Shown here: piece after piece, positions 13,701 through 28,700 of the stretch
How positions within the stretch are numbered: the stretch's first letter is position 1
Layout: each line of letters begins with the position of its first letter
NCBI RefSeq assembly: GCF_035582795.1
Contig: NC_134368.1
Location: 10,500,501 to 10,564,500, forward strand
Source: Mycteria americana
Taxonomy: Eukaryota; Chordata; Aves; Ciconiiformes; Ciconiidae
Direction of reading: 5' to 3'
Length of the DNA stretch: 64,000 bases
Program-made: the position numbers and the translations under genes
The notes under the pieces: model-generated
The model's database searches: none
The model's input: only the letters and a program-made list of their open reading frames with translations
Told to the model about the DNA's origin: nothing

Positions 13701-16700
13701 TGATGTCTGTCAGTGGGAAGCAAGTCCCAGCAAAGCCCCAGCAGCAGCAAAGAGTTAAAATGGGGTAATGAATTCCACTGACAGCCCATGTGGGTTCCCC
13801 AGCTGCTCAAGGGCTATTAGTCTATGCAACTTCAGCATTGTTTGTGTTGGTCATTTTTGAGTAGACAATATGGACATCTACTGTACAGGCTTCCCCTCGG
13901 CCTTTCTCTCTACCCCAGACAGATTAATTTAAGCAGGCCCATACTCCAGTGAAAAGCCATCAACCTGTCTCCAGGAAACCTTGTCCATACCCACTGGTTC
14001 TGGAACAAACGAGCTGTCTGAAATACCACGCTTTCAGCAGCAGACAGCTTACCTGATCCCATTCTGGAGGTGGAAGTAAGCCCAGCGACAGGCTTCAATT
14101 GACACCAAGATTCCTCATCAGCAAATGCAGCAATGACAAGAGAAGTATGATGTTCAGCACCTGTTTCAGCAAAGGTTTCTAGGTACATGGACTATGACCC
14201 CTTTTACTGAGCCTTTTGGCACAGCATCAAATATAAAGACAAGCAGCAAGCAGCACATATTCTGTGCTAGAGAGGTGTGTGGGTGAGTAGCAAGCTACAG
14301 AATAAAACAGCAGTCATTCCAAGTACTACGCCAGGTGGACAAGACGAGCACAATACAGAGGGAGCTTAACTGAAGTAGTGAGGCACAAGACATGATATAT
14401 CACCTGGCATGGATCCCTCTGGGCATACAGACAACTGTTAGGAACCTACCAGTAAAGTCAGAACAAGAAGGCTGAAGAGATAAATCTGGCAAAGAGCTAG
14501 GATTCACAGGAAGAACTGCGACTCACTGAGCAAACAGAGAAGCCAAAAAGAAAGTGGGAGAGTCCAGGGAACAAATTAATTGCATAAGGAATGGAGAGGA
14601 ATAGTCACAGGATGTTAGAGGGAGGCATTAACTGGGACTTGGGTGAACAAGTCAGCATAAAGGCACTGGAGATGGTTCGGGCAAGGAAACAAACCAGACC
14701 TGAAGTAGGGCAGGAAGGAAATAAGACTTCAGTATTTAACTCAGAGCTGGGAATCAGGATGGCAAAGTTGAGAAATGACAACTAAGAATAGATATGATAT
14801 ATGAAGGACAAAAGACTGAGTCAAACTAAGGAAAGAGACAGGATTAAGGATGCTGACTCACAGGAGGGGACCACATACAGAAATAACAAACAAGTTTAGA
14901 GCTTCTGCCTGTCCATTCCCTACACTAATAGCTTAATTAATGAAGTAGCTTCTGAACAACTGCAGTTTACAGCCAGTGTTTTAAAGTAAACTGGCTATGG
15001 TTTTCTCAGAAATGTCTATACTGATGGGTATGTGCTGATACAACTGACCTCTGTCCATGTTCTAAGCCCACTTGACATCTGTGGATTTGTATCCTAGAAG
15101 CCCTATAATCATGTTACAATACTTGTTTCTGAACAAGCAAGGCCTCTGAAAAGTGAAAGGTTTCAAACACACTTCATTTAGGTTGCTGCACATCTATTTT
15201 TATCATTCAAACAACCTCTGAAGGTGAATGTGTTCAGAGCAGATCACCATGGCCCAAAATACAAATACCAAAATTTTATAGCATTCAGTAAATAAGTTTC
15301 AAGAGACAGTAAGACATTTCTATAGTGCTGGGAATAACTTCTCAAAAAGTTCACCATACATCCTCTCTTACTGAGAATAAAAATTCACAGATTTTTCATA
15401 CACACGCTTGAAGGTTCATGTTTGATTCCCTACTGTTCCTCAGCCTATGATGTGGGGTCTTTACCAGCTGTGAAATTCAGCAAAATTGTTAATAACAATT
15501 AACTAAATACAGCTACAATGTCACAGGAATTAGAGAACAAGGCATTAGACATTTTGGAAAGGAAAGCTGGAAATCAGTTTGCAGGGAGGTGGAAAGAAAA
15601 AAAGATCAGATTATATATTAATTAATATTGTTACTGAACTCTACGGTTTTGAAGCAGAATTTTACAGCTGTTCCTGAAGAATATGATCCCATCTTGGTAG
15701 AATGCAGTGAAGCCTTCCATTCTCCCCTTTCTTTAAAATTAGATTTCCAACAAGTAGTATTAATATAATAATTTTCTTTAATCAGAAAAGCATAATCTGT
15801 CCTTTTTTTTTTCTGCAATATTTTGTAAGCAAAAGCAATTCTTTCATCATTTCCTTCCCCTTTTAACCCAACCACAAACAATTTAAAACAAACTACTTAC
15901 TGATGCATTTGTCAAAGTGCCTGCATCTGTATTTACTGCTCCCACAGAAAAAGGCTTTTCAAAATACTTCTCTATTAAACATTCAAATGAGGGAACTGTG
16001 TCGCTGGGGTTTATCAGCCATGCTGCAATCCTTGGATCTAACACGACACTATCAGCAACTACAAAAATAAGTTAATTCTGACAATCAAAATACTTAAATT
16101 ACCTTCCACACCAAAAAATACCTCTAAAGTCTTGCCCATCTTTCCTGTAGACACACATCATAAATAGACAAGCATTTAGAAATGTTGAAAGAAATGTTTA
16201 ACTAAGAAAATGTTAAACATTGAATTTGCAGCTGTAACAAACGGTCAATACCATGACTACATAGCAGTAAGTTCAATATTGAATATTTTTGAAGAGAGTT
16301 TTTTTGTGGGTTTGTTTTTTGGTTTTGGGTTTTTTGGGCTTCCTCCCCCCAGGTTTTAAAATGTAAGTAAGCCTTTGGGTCTTAAGATGGACTGTAAAAG
16401 CCTCTCTTTCTTATTACTGAAAAATTTCAAATTGAAGTTTTTCTTGCGAGCGTCTCCCTCTGGTACAGTTTTGTTGTTGCTGTTAACTTGATTGATATCC
16501 ACAAAATTGCTATTGGGGGTCAAGGGATAGAAGATTTACTTCCTAGAAATCAGACTTCGGAGATCTTTAATGTATATATGAATTCACATATGGGTGCACA
16601 ATGCATTGTTCCCAAGAATCAGAACCTTTTGTCCTACGGGATCATGTGTGCTCACACTGCACTTTCTCTCATGTTCACATAGATACATAGGATGGAGCAA

Positions 16701-19700
16701 GCCTAGTGCTGTTTGATTTCCCTTTTAACTACAATCTCAACATATGTACTGTAATACTACAAAGAAGAGGAGAGACAAACTAGTAACTAGAATGCTTTGT
16801 GATATATTCCAAGACAGATCTAAGTATCCTCTTCAGTAACCCCTAAGTAAGTTCAAATGACAACCCGCAGGTACATTTATAGAGAACTCCACACTACGCA
16901 ACCTTACAGACTCAGTTACCTGGAAGCAAACTTTAATGTCCATAATGCAAGTTACAGCTGCAGGACTATTCTAAAGAGAACCAGGCTTGTTTACCTCCAT
17001 TGATATAACTGTTGCTGAGAAGAACTTCACGTGGCTGCTCAGTAGATGTTAGGGAAGGAGACACCTTGCCCCTGAATCAGCTTGAGCTCTGCTGGAGTGG
17101 CCAGATAACTGAAGAATACTTCATCTGCATGGCCTCATACCTGGAATTTTATGTAGCTCACTATCCTTTTCTCTGAATTGCAAACAGCTATTCACCTCAA
17201 AAGCTAACAGATGCTAAGGAACAGCTTTGGAAATTGTCTCAAGGATACCCTCCTGATAGTACTACTAAGAGAGTCTTTCTGTGATTGGAAGGACAGTCTT
17301 AGCCTTGGAATTGTGCAGCTTAAGAAAGTATGTCAAACTCTGCATCCACTCCAAAACCACACTTTGGATGTGTCCACAGGATTTCCACTGCTCTTTCAGC
17401 AGGAAGTAATCCCTACAGGAATTAAACAAAACTGTGACAGCTGTAACAGACAGATTTGTCATGAATGCAAACAATGCATTGTGAAGAGGCAGACTAAGCA
17501 ACTCAGCCTCACTGATGGGCAGTAACACTCAGCAGCTGATGGCTGTTTGAAAATGCCCAGAGGCTGCAGGAAGGCTCTGCCTAGTGAGATGCTGGACACA
17601 AGCTCACGTGAAGACTGCATGAAATGAGCACTGATTTTTCTAACAACAACAACTATATCTTACCAAGGATACATGGAAGAAGAGACTGTTACCAAATAGT
17701 CTCTGAGATACCTCAAAGATACTTTTCTCATGTCTCTATTTACAATAAGCACGAGACAGTCCGTAGCTGTAAAAGGAGAAAGAATCAAACCCTCCATCCA
17801 TCCATCCACCCCGTCCTTTCCAACTAAAGTTTTCACCAAAGGTCAGGGTAGCAGTAATGAGTTATAGCCACCAAATCAGTCCTGGAAAAAGGATGACACC
17901 TTCAAGGTGAGGAAGAGGCACACATGGAACTGAGACAGAACAAAGCTGAAAGGAGTGAAGCAAAACCTGGGTCAAGCTGGGATGAAATGAAGAGTCTGTG
18001 CTGATAAAAGCATGCTTTCCTCAAGATTGTGAAATGGTGCTCAAGTCCTGTCCTTCTGCTCCAAAACATTAGTGAATCCAAATGGCAAAGCATGCCATAT
18101 TTTCCTAGTCAGGGCTAATGTATCTGTATGTACTCCACTGGTTAGTACACTAGTTTGAGAACAAGTGCAATCATTCAGTCAATATGACAGACAGAAATTT
18201 CGGTGTTTGCTTGATTTACAATGATGGTTACCTCAAAAAAGGCAGGGGGTTTGTGGTTTTGGGGTGGTTTTGTTTTTTGGTTTTTTTGGGGGGGTTTGTT
18301 TGGTTGGTTTTTTAACCATAGCAGAAATAATGGGTGAGGAAGCATCAACTTCCAAAGTTTAAAAAAACCTAGACAAGAATTCTTTTGGATGCTAGAAACT
18401 TCAGATTCAAATCCTATTCATCAGATAGGACCTAACCTAGATCTAGTATTTCCTGTGTGTACAGGTTATAAAACTGTCACTAGTGCCAGTACCATCATGA
18501 CATTTCTTTCGCCCCCTTCCCATCCCCAGGGCTAAATGTCTTTTGTATACATCTCCACACAGATTCTAAATCATCATCAGTTTACTGTGATTTACTGATG
18601 AAACTTTTCAGATGCTGAACACAAGCTGAAGACTCTCTATAGAGGGAGTCCTTCCTGAAAGGTTACACTTATTTTTGTAATTCACTCAGCAGTAATCCAA
18701 TACATAGAACCAAGAAATAAAAAAAAAAAAAAAAACCACATTATATTTACATCTTCTATCTTCCATTTGGAGCTGCTTTTAAATCCATACAAAAGAATCT
18801 TATTTGTTCCTATCAAAAAACCAAGGACCCATTCAAGTGATTCCTAACTCTGACAACTATGTGCACCTCTGGAATTTATTTTTTCTAGGGAACATGAAAC
18901 ATGAAGCAGTTTGACCTTTTCAGCTATAGTCAGGACTGTGTTGAGAGCTTTTGTTTCCACTGGAAGCTATCCTTAAATTATTCAATGATTTTTTTCCTAC
19001 TCTGAGAAGAAATACATCAATCTTGACATGCCATGCCTCTGGTCACAGCCTCCTCCAAGAAGCGTGTTCTTTTCCACGGTACTAAAACTCTGTTTTCCAA
19101 TATATTACTTAACCACCAACCTAGTTACTTCTACACCTAGTGATTTTAACAGAAACATCAAAAGCACAGAGATTATAGGATTACATCATAGATTAGATAG
19201 TTACCTTGTTTCCAGCTAATTTCATTACCATAAACTTGAAGTAGCGTCCTCAGGAAATCTTTTGCGTTGAAGCAAATAATCGGCACTTTGCAATGTAGCA
19301 TTTGAAACAACACTTGCCTGCACGGAAGTAGTTCATTAACACACACTATATTGCTACTAGATTCAGTGAATCTATTACTTTATACATTTAATTAGCACCT
19401 AATACTAAACAGTTAACACAAGACATTTCTTTTTTCCTGTAAGAACAGAATACTGTATCTGAATATTAAATTCTCAATTCAGTAATACCTGAAGCTTCAT
19501 TCTACAATAAATTAAATATCTTAGCAGATATGCCTTATCATGCATTCATAAAGAAAACAAATCCTTATTTGACACTCAAAATTAAATGCAATCTTAATCC
19601 GAAACAGCAACTGTCACCCCTGCAATACTTTAATATACCCAAATAAGATCACAGAAGCTTCTGAGTTAATGTAGTATTGTAAAATCATGATTTAAACATT

Positions 19701-22700
19701 ACTAGACAATCTAAATTGCCATAATTGCCTAGTGTTAATATGCTATTTAAATCTAGTATGCTTCATCTTTGTCACATTTTTCCATTCCTTTTCAAAATGT
19801 CTATAGTTCCCACATCCATGCTATTTTAAATAGATTTTACCGATTATATATATTAGTATATAGATTTTACTAATTATTTGTGTCTTTTTTTTTATAAGCT
19901 CTATTTTGGGCAATATAGAAAAATAAGTTTTTTTATAGAGCTTTCAAGTTTATTTATCTTTGGTGGTATGAAACCACAGTACCAAGTTCTTTGGACATAT
20001 TACAAATCGTGTAGATCATAAGGTATGATTACACACAGTGTAGATCCACTATTAAACAACTGCACCATTCTTAAAACAAATAATTACCTATAGTAATTAC
20101 CTATAGGTTTCATCTAAATGCTAATACACTTATTCAACTTGTTTATTATTTAATTTTTACTGTTCATGTGTACATGCTTTACTGATAGGTTATTCTCAAT
20201 TCAGAACAACCTATATTCAAACCAAGAACAAGTTATTATACTAGTTGTCATATAACTCCAATATTACAGCTGGAGTACAGGTAAGTGAAGTGATTTCTTT
20301 CAAGTTACAGTGGAGCAGTGGCAGAGATGCAACTAACAACCAAGTCCAGCATCTGGAAAATGAATGCTTTGTAATTTAACAACCCAAATTCAGCAGTTTA
20401 CAATTAAGCAGTTATTACTAAGAGTCAAAATATTCTAATGAAGTTTTAACATGTGGCTATTATATCTAAGAATCAGATTCAGTTCTCATTTCTACCCTTA
20501 TGGGATACTATTTTGAAGTTAATAGGAAGGAATAAAAATGGATTTTGGTTATACTAACTGGAAGTTTAAAACATAATCCAACTGTTTTTAAAATTTAGTC
20601 CAACTATTAAACAGATATATAAAGCATTTACTTTAAAAAATTATCTTGTAATTTTGATGTAACATTATTACTGAATATTAGGAAAACTTCATTTGGGATC
20701 TCAAAAGCCATTACAAAAGCCTATTGTACTTTAAAAAATTAAAAATATTAGCAGAGCTCAAAAAGGATGTTTACCATAATAACATCCATCAAAAATGTAC
20801 TAGATAAGAAATGTAGTTCAGAAAATGGAAGATACCAGAAATATAATCCTGGATGAATTATGGTTTTTGGTGCCGTACAGCTGTTCATAAAGGATTTCTA
20901 GGTGAATGTAAGCAGCTCCTACCAGAATCCCAACCTAGTTCTGCAGGGCTGCAGTTAGTAATATGCTGAGCCCAAAGGAATAGTCTATTCTTACCTGGTT
21001 TCTATTAGCCTGGGCTTGACACAGAACTAACACAGCTAATATGAAATTCAATGAGCTTGACATGTAAGGAGATTAAGCCTGTGCCATGTAACCAACATCA
21101 CTGTTGCCAAAAGCATATGTAAAGCAAACCAGTATTTTTTCTTACATACTCTCACCAAGCAAATTTCTTGTGAGCCTCTTGTTCTTGTTCCCAAAGAGAT
21201 GACCATTCAGTTTTTAAATAAATTAATTTATCATTTTCATTAGCAGCATTCCAAGTATAGTCAGTTGAAGAGTAACTGGGAGTGCAAGGGTGATCAGTTT
21301 GATTCTTCACTAACACAACAACTCCTTTTACTGATGAGGTTAACACCTGTTACATATAATTGTAACATAATTATATTACAATAGTGGTTTTTTTGAAATT
21401 GCAATTACCTTTTTGTAATTGCATTTTTTGTAATTGCAATTACAATTGCAAAAATGCGATCCTATAAAGAAAGGTTTCACATTGTAAAATATTTGGGAAA
21501 TTATTACATACACTAGAGTTACTGCACACACCATTGACACAGTAGAGGAGCATGCAAGTGTTTCAGCCTTGAAACAAAAATCCACAGTGACAGACATAGT
21601 AAAAAGCAGGGAAAAATATTCTAATTCAAACAGTCTCACTTCAAGTATACAAATGCCTGTTTAGCCTAAGTGGTTTCATTTTTTTTTAAGTTTTACTTGG
21701 TAACTAAAAAGAAAATGTAGTCAGAAGTATTAAGGTTTACCCCATTTTACATTTATATTTTGGTAAGCAATAATACACAAAACTGGTCCAGATTCTAGGC
21801 TCCCAATGAACACGGTTTTGTGTTTATCAGTCATATGCACAGTTCAAATGATTCTACAAAACTGACTCTAAACAAAACACATCATTCACTAACCTGGTCT
21901 GAGTTGAGCTGTGAAGAACCATCTTGAAATATCATAGTAGTTACAAAAGCCACTGCCTGTTCTATAGTTGCAAGCAATTTTCTCTTTTCTTTACATCCCA
22001 AACTCCTGACATCACAAGGGGAATTTTCAGAAGACTCTGTTTGTCCAGAAGTACAGTTGTATCTTCTTTCATGTGAAGAAGTGTAGGTCTTTACACGTAA
22101 TCTTCTTGTTTTCTCTGAACAACATGTAGGAGCGTCTTGCTTTCTTTTAAGGGGAGTAGCTATATTCTTTTCACCATCCTTCAGGTTTTTTGCTTCTACT
22201 GAAAAATTTCTTTCTCTATATCCCCATGTTGGCAAGTCTAAATCCTGGTAATAGCTCACTATTTTGGTATCTTGACAGCAAAGCATTTCATCAGCATGTA
22301 CTGTCCTGACTATCTGACCAGCAGTACTTTTTTCAGGGCTGGCAGATGTTTTTAATAAGGTAATTGTGGAATCATTAATCTCCTGGAAAAATTGGAAATT
22401 TTTTAGTGAACCAATTATTCAACTTATTAGGAGAAATAAAAATAAACGTAGATTAGTTAATTTAGATAAGCTTTGAAGGAAGTGATATTCTATGAAAAAA
22501 AATGTTGATACTAACAAAACAGAGAATCAGTTTAGGAGAAGCACATTACAGAAAACAAAATTCAAATATTTATCAGTACAGATTATTTTGTTGATTTACA
22601 TTGCTTACATCCAAAACCACCACTGTTTTTTTAATCTTAGTCCAACACTAAAAATGGCAAATTAACAACTGTAAGATGCATCTAGTCCAGTAGCCTGTCT

Positions 22701-25700
22701 TCCATAGTGACTTAGTGACCTTTGTCTGAAGAAAGAAGAGACCATTAATTTCCACCTTTAGCTTCAATATTCAGAGCTTTTCTCATGACAGCTTAGTTTA
22801 ATAAAGAACTTTTGGTAAGGGACCATAATGACTGCTTTGGAAATTCAAGTACACTGAGTCAACTGGATCTCAACCAATTTCTTCAAACAGCTTACAAGAT
22901 TGTAAAACAGAACAAAAATATATATGAAAGTTGCACTGAATAAGTATTATTAGGTGTATGAATAAGTATTATATTCTATTATGTTTAATCCACTATGCCC
23001 AAAACAGCTTTCCCACTCCAGATAGTCCCTGGATCCCTTTACAGCAGCATGCTATTAAATAGCATTAAGCAAGAAGTTGCATTCTACTCCTTCTTCCTTT
23101 ATTTCCTTCAGAAACTTCCTTGGTATGCTACTGGCCCTAGTATTTTCTTTCTGTTTATTTTGCTAGTTTCTTCTACAACCTCTTTGGCTGGGATAGATCT
23201 TCTGTCTTCATTTCATAAATAAGGACTCTGGAATGACAACCAGCAACCTTTCCAAGATTCCCCAAGGTAAATACGTGTTTAACTATCTACAGATACACAG
23301 AGTTGTATCTTCCCTCAATACTCCTCTTACACCTTGATCATCAACAGGTCTTAAAGGCGCTGGTAAGCTTTCAACTCCTGATGCATTTGAAAAAATGATG
23401 TATTATTAGTGATGCATTTGCAAGCCGTTTCTCAAAGTTTATTTGGACTATACTATTGTATATTTACATTTGACTTACTCAAATGAGGCAACAATAAAAG
23501 AATACAAATTCTGGTAAGTTCAGCTTTTTGCATGATGGTATTTTTAGTAGTCTCCTTCATACTGCTGCTTAGCCATACTTCTTTTTCCTGGACAGGTTTT
23601 AGTATTCGTTTTAAGTCTCCAATATTCTGTTTTGGATAAATCCCTATACTACCTCCAAATGTTTTGGGTTTGGAGGGGAAATTCCACCTATTTTCTTTTA
23701 AAAGATCCTTCATTTTTATGTAATTTCCTTTTTTGAAAAGAAGCATTCCTGTAGCGACCTATCTTTTAATGCATCAGAAAGATTGTAGTCCCTGTCAGAG
23801 CATCTTTCAGGAGGAAGATTTTGAACCAGATCTCACACAGAATCAAATAAAAAATAATTTCTCTTCTGCGTTCTCTAACCATTTCACAAAGCAGTTGTCT
23901 CCTAATTTTTAGTCTCAGCATCATGCATAAGCACAATATTCACTCACTCCATTGAAAAGTAACTGAAGCCTCTCATAATTACTATATTTGCTGCTCTTAT
24001 ACCACAGCCAGTCTCCTTCAGTACCTCTGCTGTCATTACCATTCCAAAAACTAAAGCCTTCTCACTTCAAAAGAACCACAAGTTACTGCTGTCCAGGGCT
24101 CCCATCCATTCCCCAGGACGACAATTTTCACTGATCAAAAGATATCATCCATCTCTATTCAGTCTGTATTGATTGAGCAAGCCAGAATGACAAAGCCAAT
24201 AATTTTTTTTTCCTGGTTTTGCAATATTCCTCAACCCAGTTCCCGTATTCCCAAACCTCAGAACTATGGAGGTCAAAAGATGAAAAAGGCTTAGACTGCA
24301 TGAGATCATACTTCACAGGATCAACTCTACAGCAAAAGTACAATTAACAGCTTCTAAGTAAATAGAAAAAGGGAACTAATTAAGCTTTTGCTACTACCAA
24401 AATGAATAGTGGTTGTTCTGAACAAAAGAAATTAATTGGACTTAGGCAATGCTAATAAAAAAGCGGACATTATAAACAGTTACCATAAGTGGAAAAATAA
24501 TATCACAGAAGGACCAAATGTTTAAGAGCCGTAGAAAGACAGCTAATTCACTCAAGTGTATTCTCCAGTTAAACTGCAAATAGTTTTATTGTTTAAACAC
24601 ACAATTTGTCCTTGAATTAGGACACTCAAGTAATTATAGAATTAATAATAAGCAATTCTCTTTTAAAGGTTCAAAAATAAGAACAAAGCAATTTAATTAT
24701 CAAGTCAGAGTAATACAGCTAGAACTACAATTAACCACAGAGAGAAGCAGGAGCTTCCAGGAAGAACTGATCTTCTACTAGAAATAATGACATGACTGGA
24801 AGTAGAGAAAACAACTCCCAGGATGTAGTTTCATAATTTATGTGGATGTAGGAAAATTTCACTAGATGCAGTGAGTCAAAATTGGCACCTCATCACAAAA
24901 AAGGGTTCCACTACTATCCATGTGCACCCACAGCTGCACGTCTATCTATGAGCCAATTTAATTTGTAGGAAACTATCCCACCCCACAAAAGAAACCAGTT
25001 TTCTGCATCTTGAGCAACCTGAATGGACTTTCTGAAGTGTGCAACATGCACCAGAGTCAGAGTAAGGAAGGCTGTGAAATTTGCAGCTGGGACAGGAATA
25101 CACTTGCAGTATCTGCAACTTATTGATCAACTCAATGGATCTTACAATCACAGCCTGAGTTGGGGCTGCCGCAGTTATCCATTCCCATTCTTGTACTGGC
25201 ACTCACTCACATGCACATTAAGCCAAATTCGTAGAGATGATTACACCAAAAATTAAACTTCCTAATACAAAGTAATTTTCCATATCAATCAGCTCACTGT
25301 ATGATTATGTGCTAGTGATTGTTCAGTGACAGAGGTTTGACAACATTTTTAAACCCTGGTAACTATCTAAACATGGCAACCTCATTTATTTCTGATCAAT
25401 CTGTCACAAAAGACTAACTTCCTGTCAAAAGGATAACAGAAGTGGGGCCAAGACTCCTATAGGTAAATAGATGCCAAGTGCAAAATAAGACAGAGGAAAG
25501 TTATCTGAACTATGAGTGTATGCAATATATTGTGATAAAGCTCGTTATGAAAGAGCCAGTCTATAACAACTTCAAACCTGCTGTAAAAAGACTGCTTTTA
25601 GTGGTCTTCAATCTTACAATATCCTTGCCTTTTCATTTTTCAGATGTGCATCCTTATCACCTAGTTTATTTTCCTTTGTCTTCTCTATACCTTTAAAAAA

Positions 25701-28700
25701 AGAATGGGAAACATTTTACAATACCAATGAATCTGAGAGCAGTGCATATAACTTAGGTTACATACAGAGTTACACTACTGACATTTTTACCAAACCTAAA
25801 ATAATTGCAATAAATTTTTCCATGACAACCATTTTCCTCAAATTAGTATCATTCATGCTTAAAAGGGCCCTGCAGGTTCCTAAATACGCATATGCAAAAG
25901 CATGCTCTGTCTCCATTAAGAAAAATTTAATTCAAATTTTCTACAAAGCAGACAAACATTTTCCACGGTATTCAGAAGAGGCATTACTATAATACGATAA
26001 ATATGCTTATTTCCTTCTTTCAAGAAAACACATCCCATCTTGGTCAAAGTAAAACTGGGGGCATGGGCAAGAAGAAAAAAAAAACCACACCAAACTCCAC
26101 ACACTTCACACGGTTTAACTGTTTTCTTGGAATTAGGCACTATCATTCCACAATAATTTTCTTCAGTAAAACACTATTTGCATATACACCTTTAGGATAT
26201 CATGCCCTACAGAGAACTGACCATGCTTCATCTGCAGAGGATAATTTTTTCACATTGTTCATCCTCAGGATAGAGCACGTCTTCTAAGACCAGACAAGAA
26301 CAGAGAGCAAGGAGAATTCAGACCTATCAAACTGACAGAAAGGTAATGATGAGCACCACAAGAAACAGGACGGCTATCAGTGCTGGGCCTAAGAGAGCCA
26401 CTGAACCACCAGTGATACTTAGCCTGGAGCCCAGAAAGCAGACAGGTGCTGTAGTTTAAGGAAGGCTTTGTACATGCACCTCAGGACTCCGCACCATGCT
26501 AAATGAAACAGTTAGGACATGCCTTCTCTTTTCTGCCATCAACACTGCCCAGCAGCCCCAAGAAGAGGAGAAGCAAGTGAAGACTGGAATAAAAGAACAA
26601 GGGGCAACAGGCTAGCAGTAATTACAAATGCAGTAGGTACAGGAAGAGGAACAGGGAAAAAAAGAGAACTCCACTGAAGCACAGGTCTCTCCAGAGTTTG
26701 CAATTAGTTAGGATTCCTTTATCTCTAGATTCTTTTACTGCCCAGCCAAAAGACACCTCATGGGCAAAGTATGTATTCTATCTCCTTCTAACTCCTGGTC
26801 CATACCAAGTACAACATTCCACTGCTGTTCTCAGCTATGAAATTTGCATTACCAGCAGCAAGACACTTTCTGAATCTAATGTGCTGATGACCAATGTCAA
26901 ACAAAGCATAAGGTGATCTAGTTCTATTTACTGAAACGGTTTTAAAATAAATTTTGTCTAGGCAAACCAGGACCCTGTACTTAAAATACTGAAAAAAACA
27001 TTTTCAAAGACTACCTAGCTTAGTCTCCAGAAGAAACTAAGCTTATTACTTCATAGCATTACATGCAGGTTCATGTTGGTGTATGTGTATAATCAGTTAT
27101 CTCCAGCTCAGACATCTAACCTGAGCTGTTAGAACAGTGAAATGGCATAGCTGTATTTATAGCTTCAAACATTTTAGGTTTGGTTTTCTTGACACTTCCT
27201 ACAGCAATAAAATTATAATTTAAGAATGATAGTAACTGTGTTTACATTCAGTGCTTTTAATTGTTTCACAACTAGATACTTTTTCTTGACAAATTCACCC
27301 TCCAGAGAAGATGATGAGGATTACATTTCTCTCCTTCAGCACACAGAATTCAGTATGACAGCTTCCTAAAGAGCCATGCAACCTCAAATTTCTGGTTTAT
27401 GAAAAAGTATCACCAGATGGCAGTAGAAACCCATCCTTGCCTTCAAACTCCTTAAGGCTAGATGGAACCATTATAAGCTCTACTGCCAACATAACCACAG
27501 AATTTCACCCGCTAGTTCAAGATCAGATATTTGTCCTATTGGAACCCAATATTTACCTTCTAAAGACAAACAGTTTTTACAGTAAGTAGAATTTAATCTT
27601 TAAAGATCTATCAATAAAATACAGTTCAATACAGTTTGAAACAGACCAACTAACATGGCATGTTTTGGTTTTTTTAAGGGAGGCAAACTTTTTCTTCTCT
27701 CCAGATCCACACTGATCAGCTAAAGCTATATATACAGGCAATTTCCTAAAAGCAATTCAAATAAATTTGTTCTTAAGCCTGTACACTAGAAACAATTGTG
27801 AGTAATTACTACATGGAAAACAAGAGCAAGAAAAGCTAGTCATGTGACCTGACGCCACTAAATGCTTATACTGTTCTTTCACTCCCCGGTGAATAAGGAT
27901 TTAGCAGCACTACAAAAAAGACAGCAAGCTCATTGGGCTAAAAAAGATACCAGATACCTTCATGGTGCTTTTTAAAAGAGAATCTGTAATTTTACAGCTT
28001 GACAGAGAGTGAATGGATCAAGACTGGATAACATAACACGATACAGATATCGCACAGTACAGAGAGTTCCCAAGTCTAAGACAAAAAACATTACACAGGA
28101 AAATCAAGGAAGGGAAAATGACAAAGTAGCAAGAGAAGCAAAACAGCAATTAAGCCGAGTCTGAAAAGAGATCTGATTTTCTTTAAAATAACCTGGGTTC
28201 TGGTCCAAATGTCCCATTCTAAAATGAACCCATCCCGTATTTCTTCAAATGCCTAACACTGATTTACACAGCAATGAACTACTACCCTTTCCACTGCTAC
28301 ACCATCAGGCTCCACTGATCCAATAATTTACTACCAAAAGAAGAGCCTGAACTGTTACTTATGCAAAACTGAGGCTGCAACAAACACCATGTATACAAGA
28401 ACAAATGCTAGATTTAAATCCAGTCGACCAGATAATGTTCCAGGGTCTAGTTCTCAGGAGAAAACAGACAACTGAAACTGAGCAAAACTCTGTAACTTTC
28501 TATCTACTTCTTTCCAGAGCTACAAGACTGGCAGACTATGAAATACACAAAATTAAGAATAAAAATTCCATCTTGCAAAACTTCCCTAGTATCCACAACG
28601 TTCTGAGTAAGATTTGCTCAACAGAGTCAAAGATCTGCTGAGGCACTTTTAACATTACCTAATTTGCTCTACACCACTGGGACTTTTGTTCACTCTTCCC

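Noticed and set aside
17211-17525. 104-codon plus-strand frame with a CDSC...CHEC pattern like a zinc finger
   Set aside because: The Cys spacing is short and isolated, there are no further metal ligands, no splice or promoter context, and the opposite strand is equally open. Chance in a POLN intron.
21882-22286. Independent 134-codon gene on the minus strand
   Set aside because: It is the 3' part of a larger POLN exon; the frame stays open upstream to a good acceptor and the end matches the [15 protein letters not shown] block.
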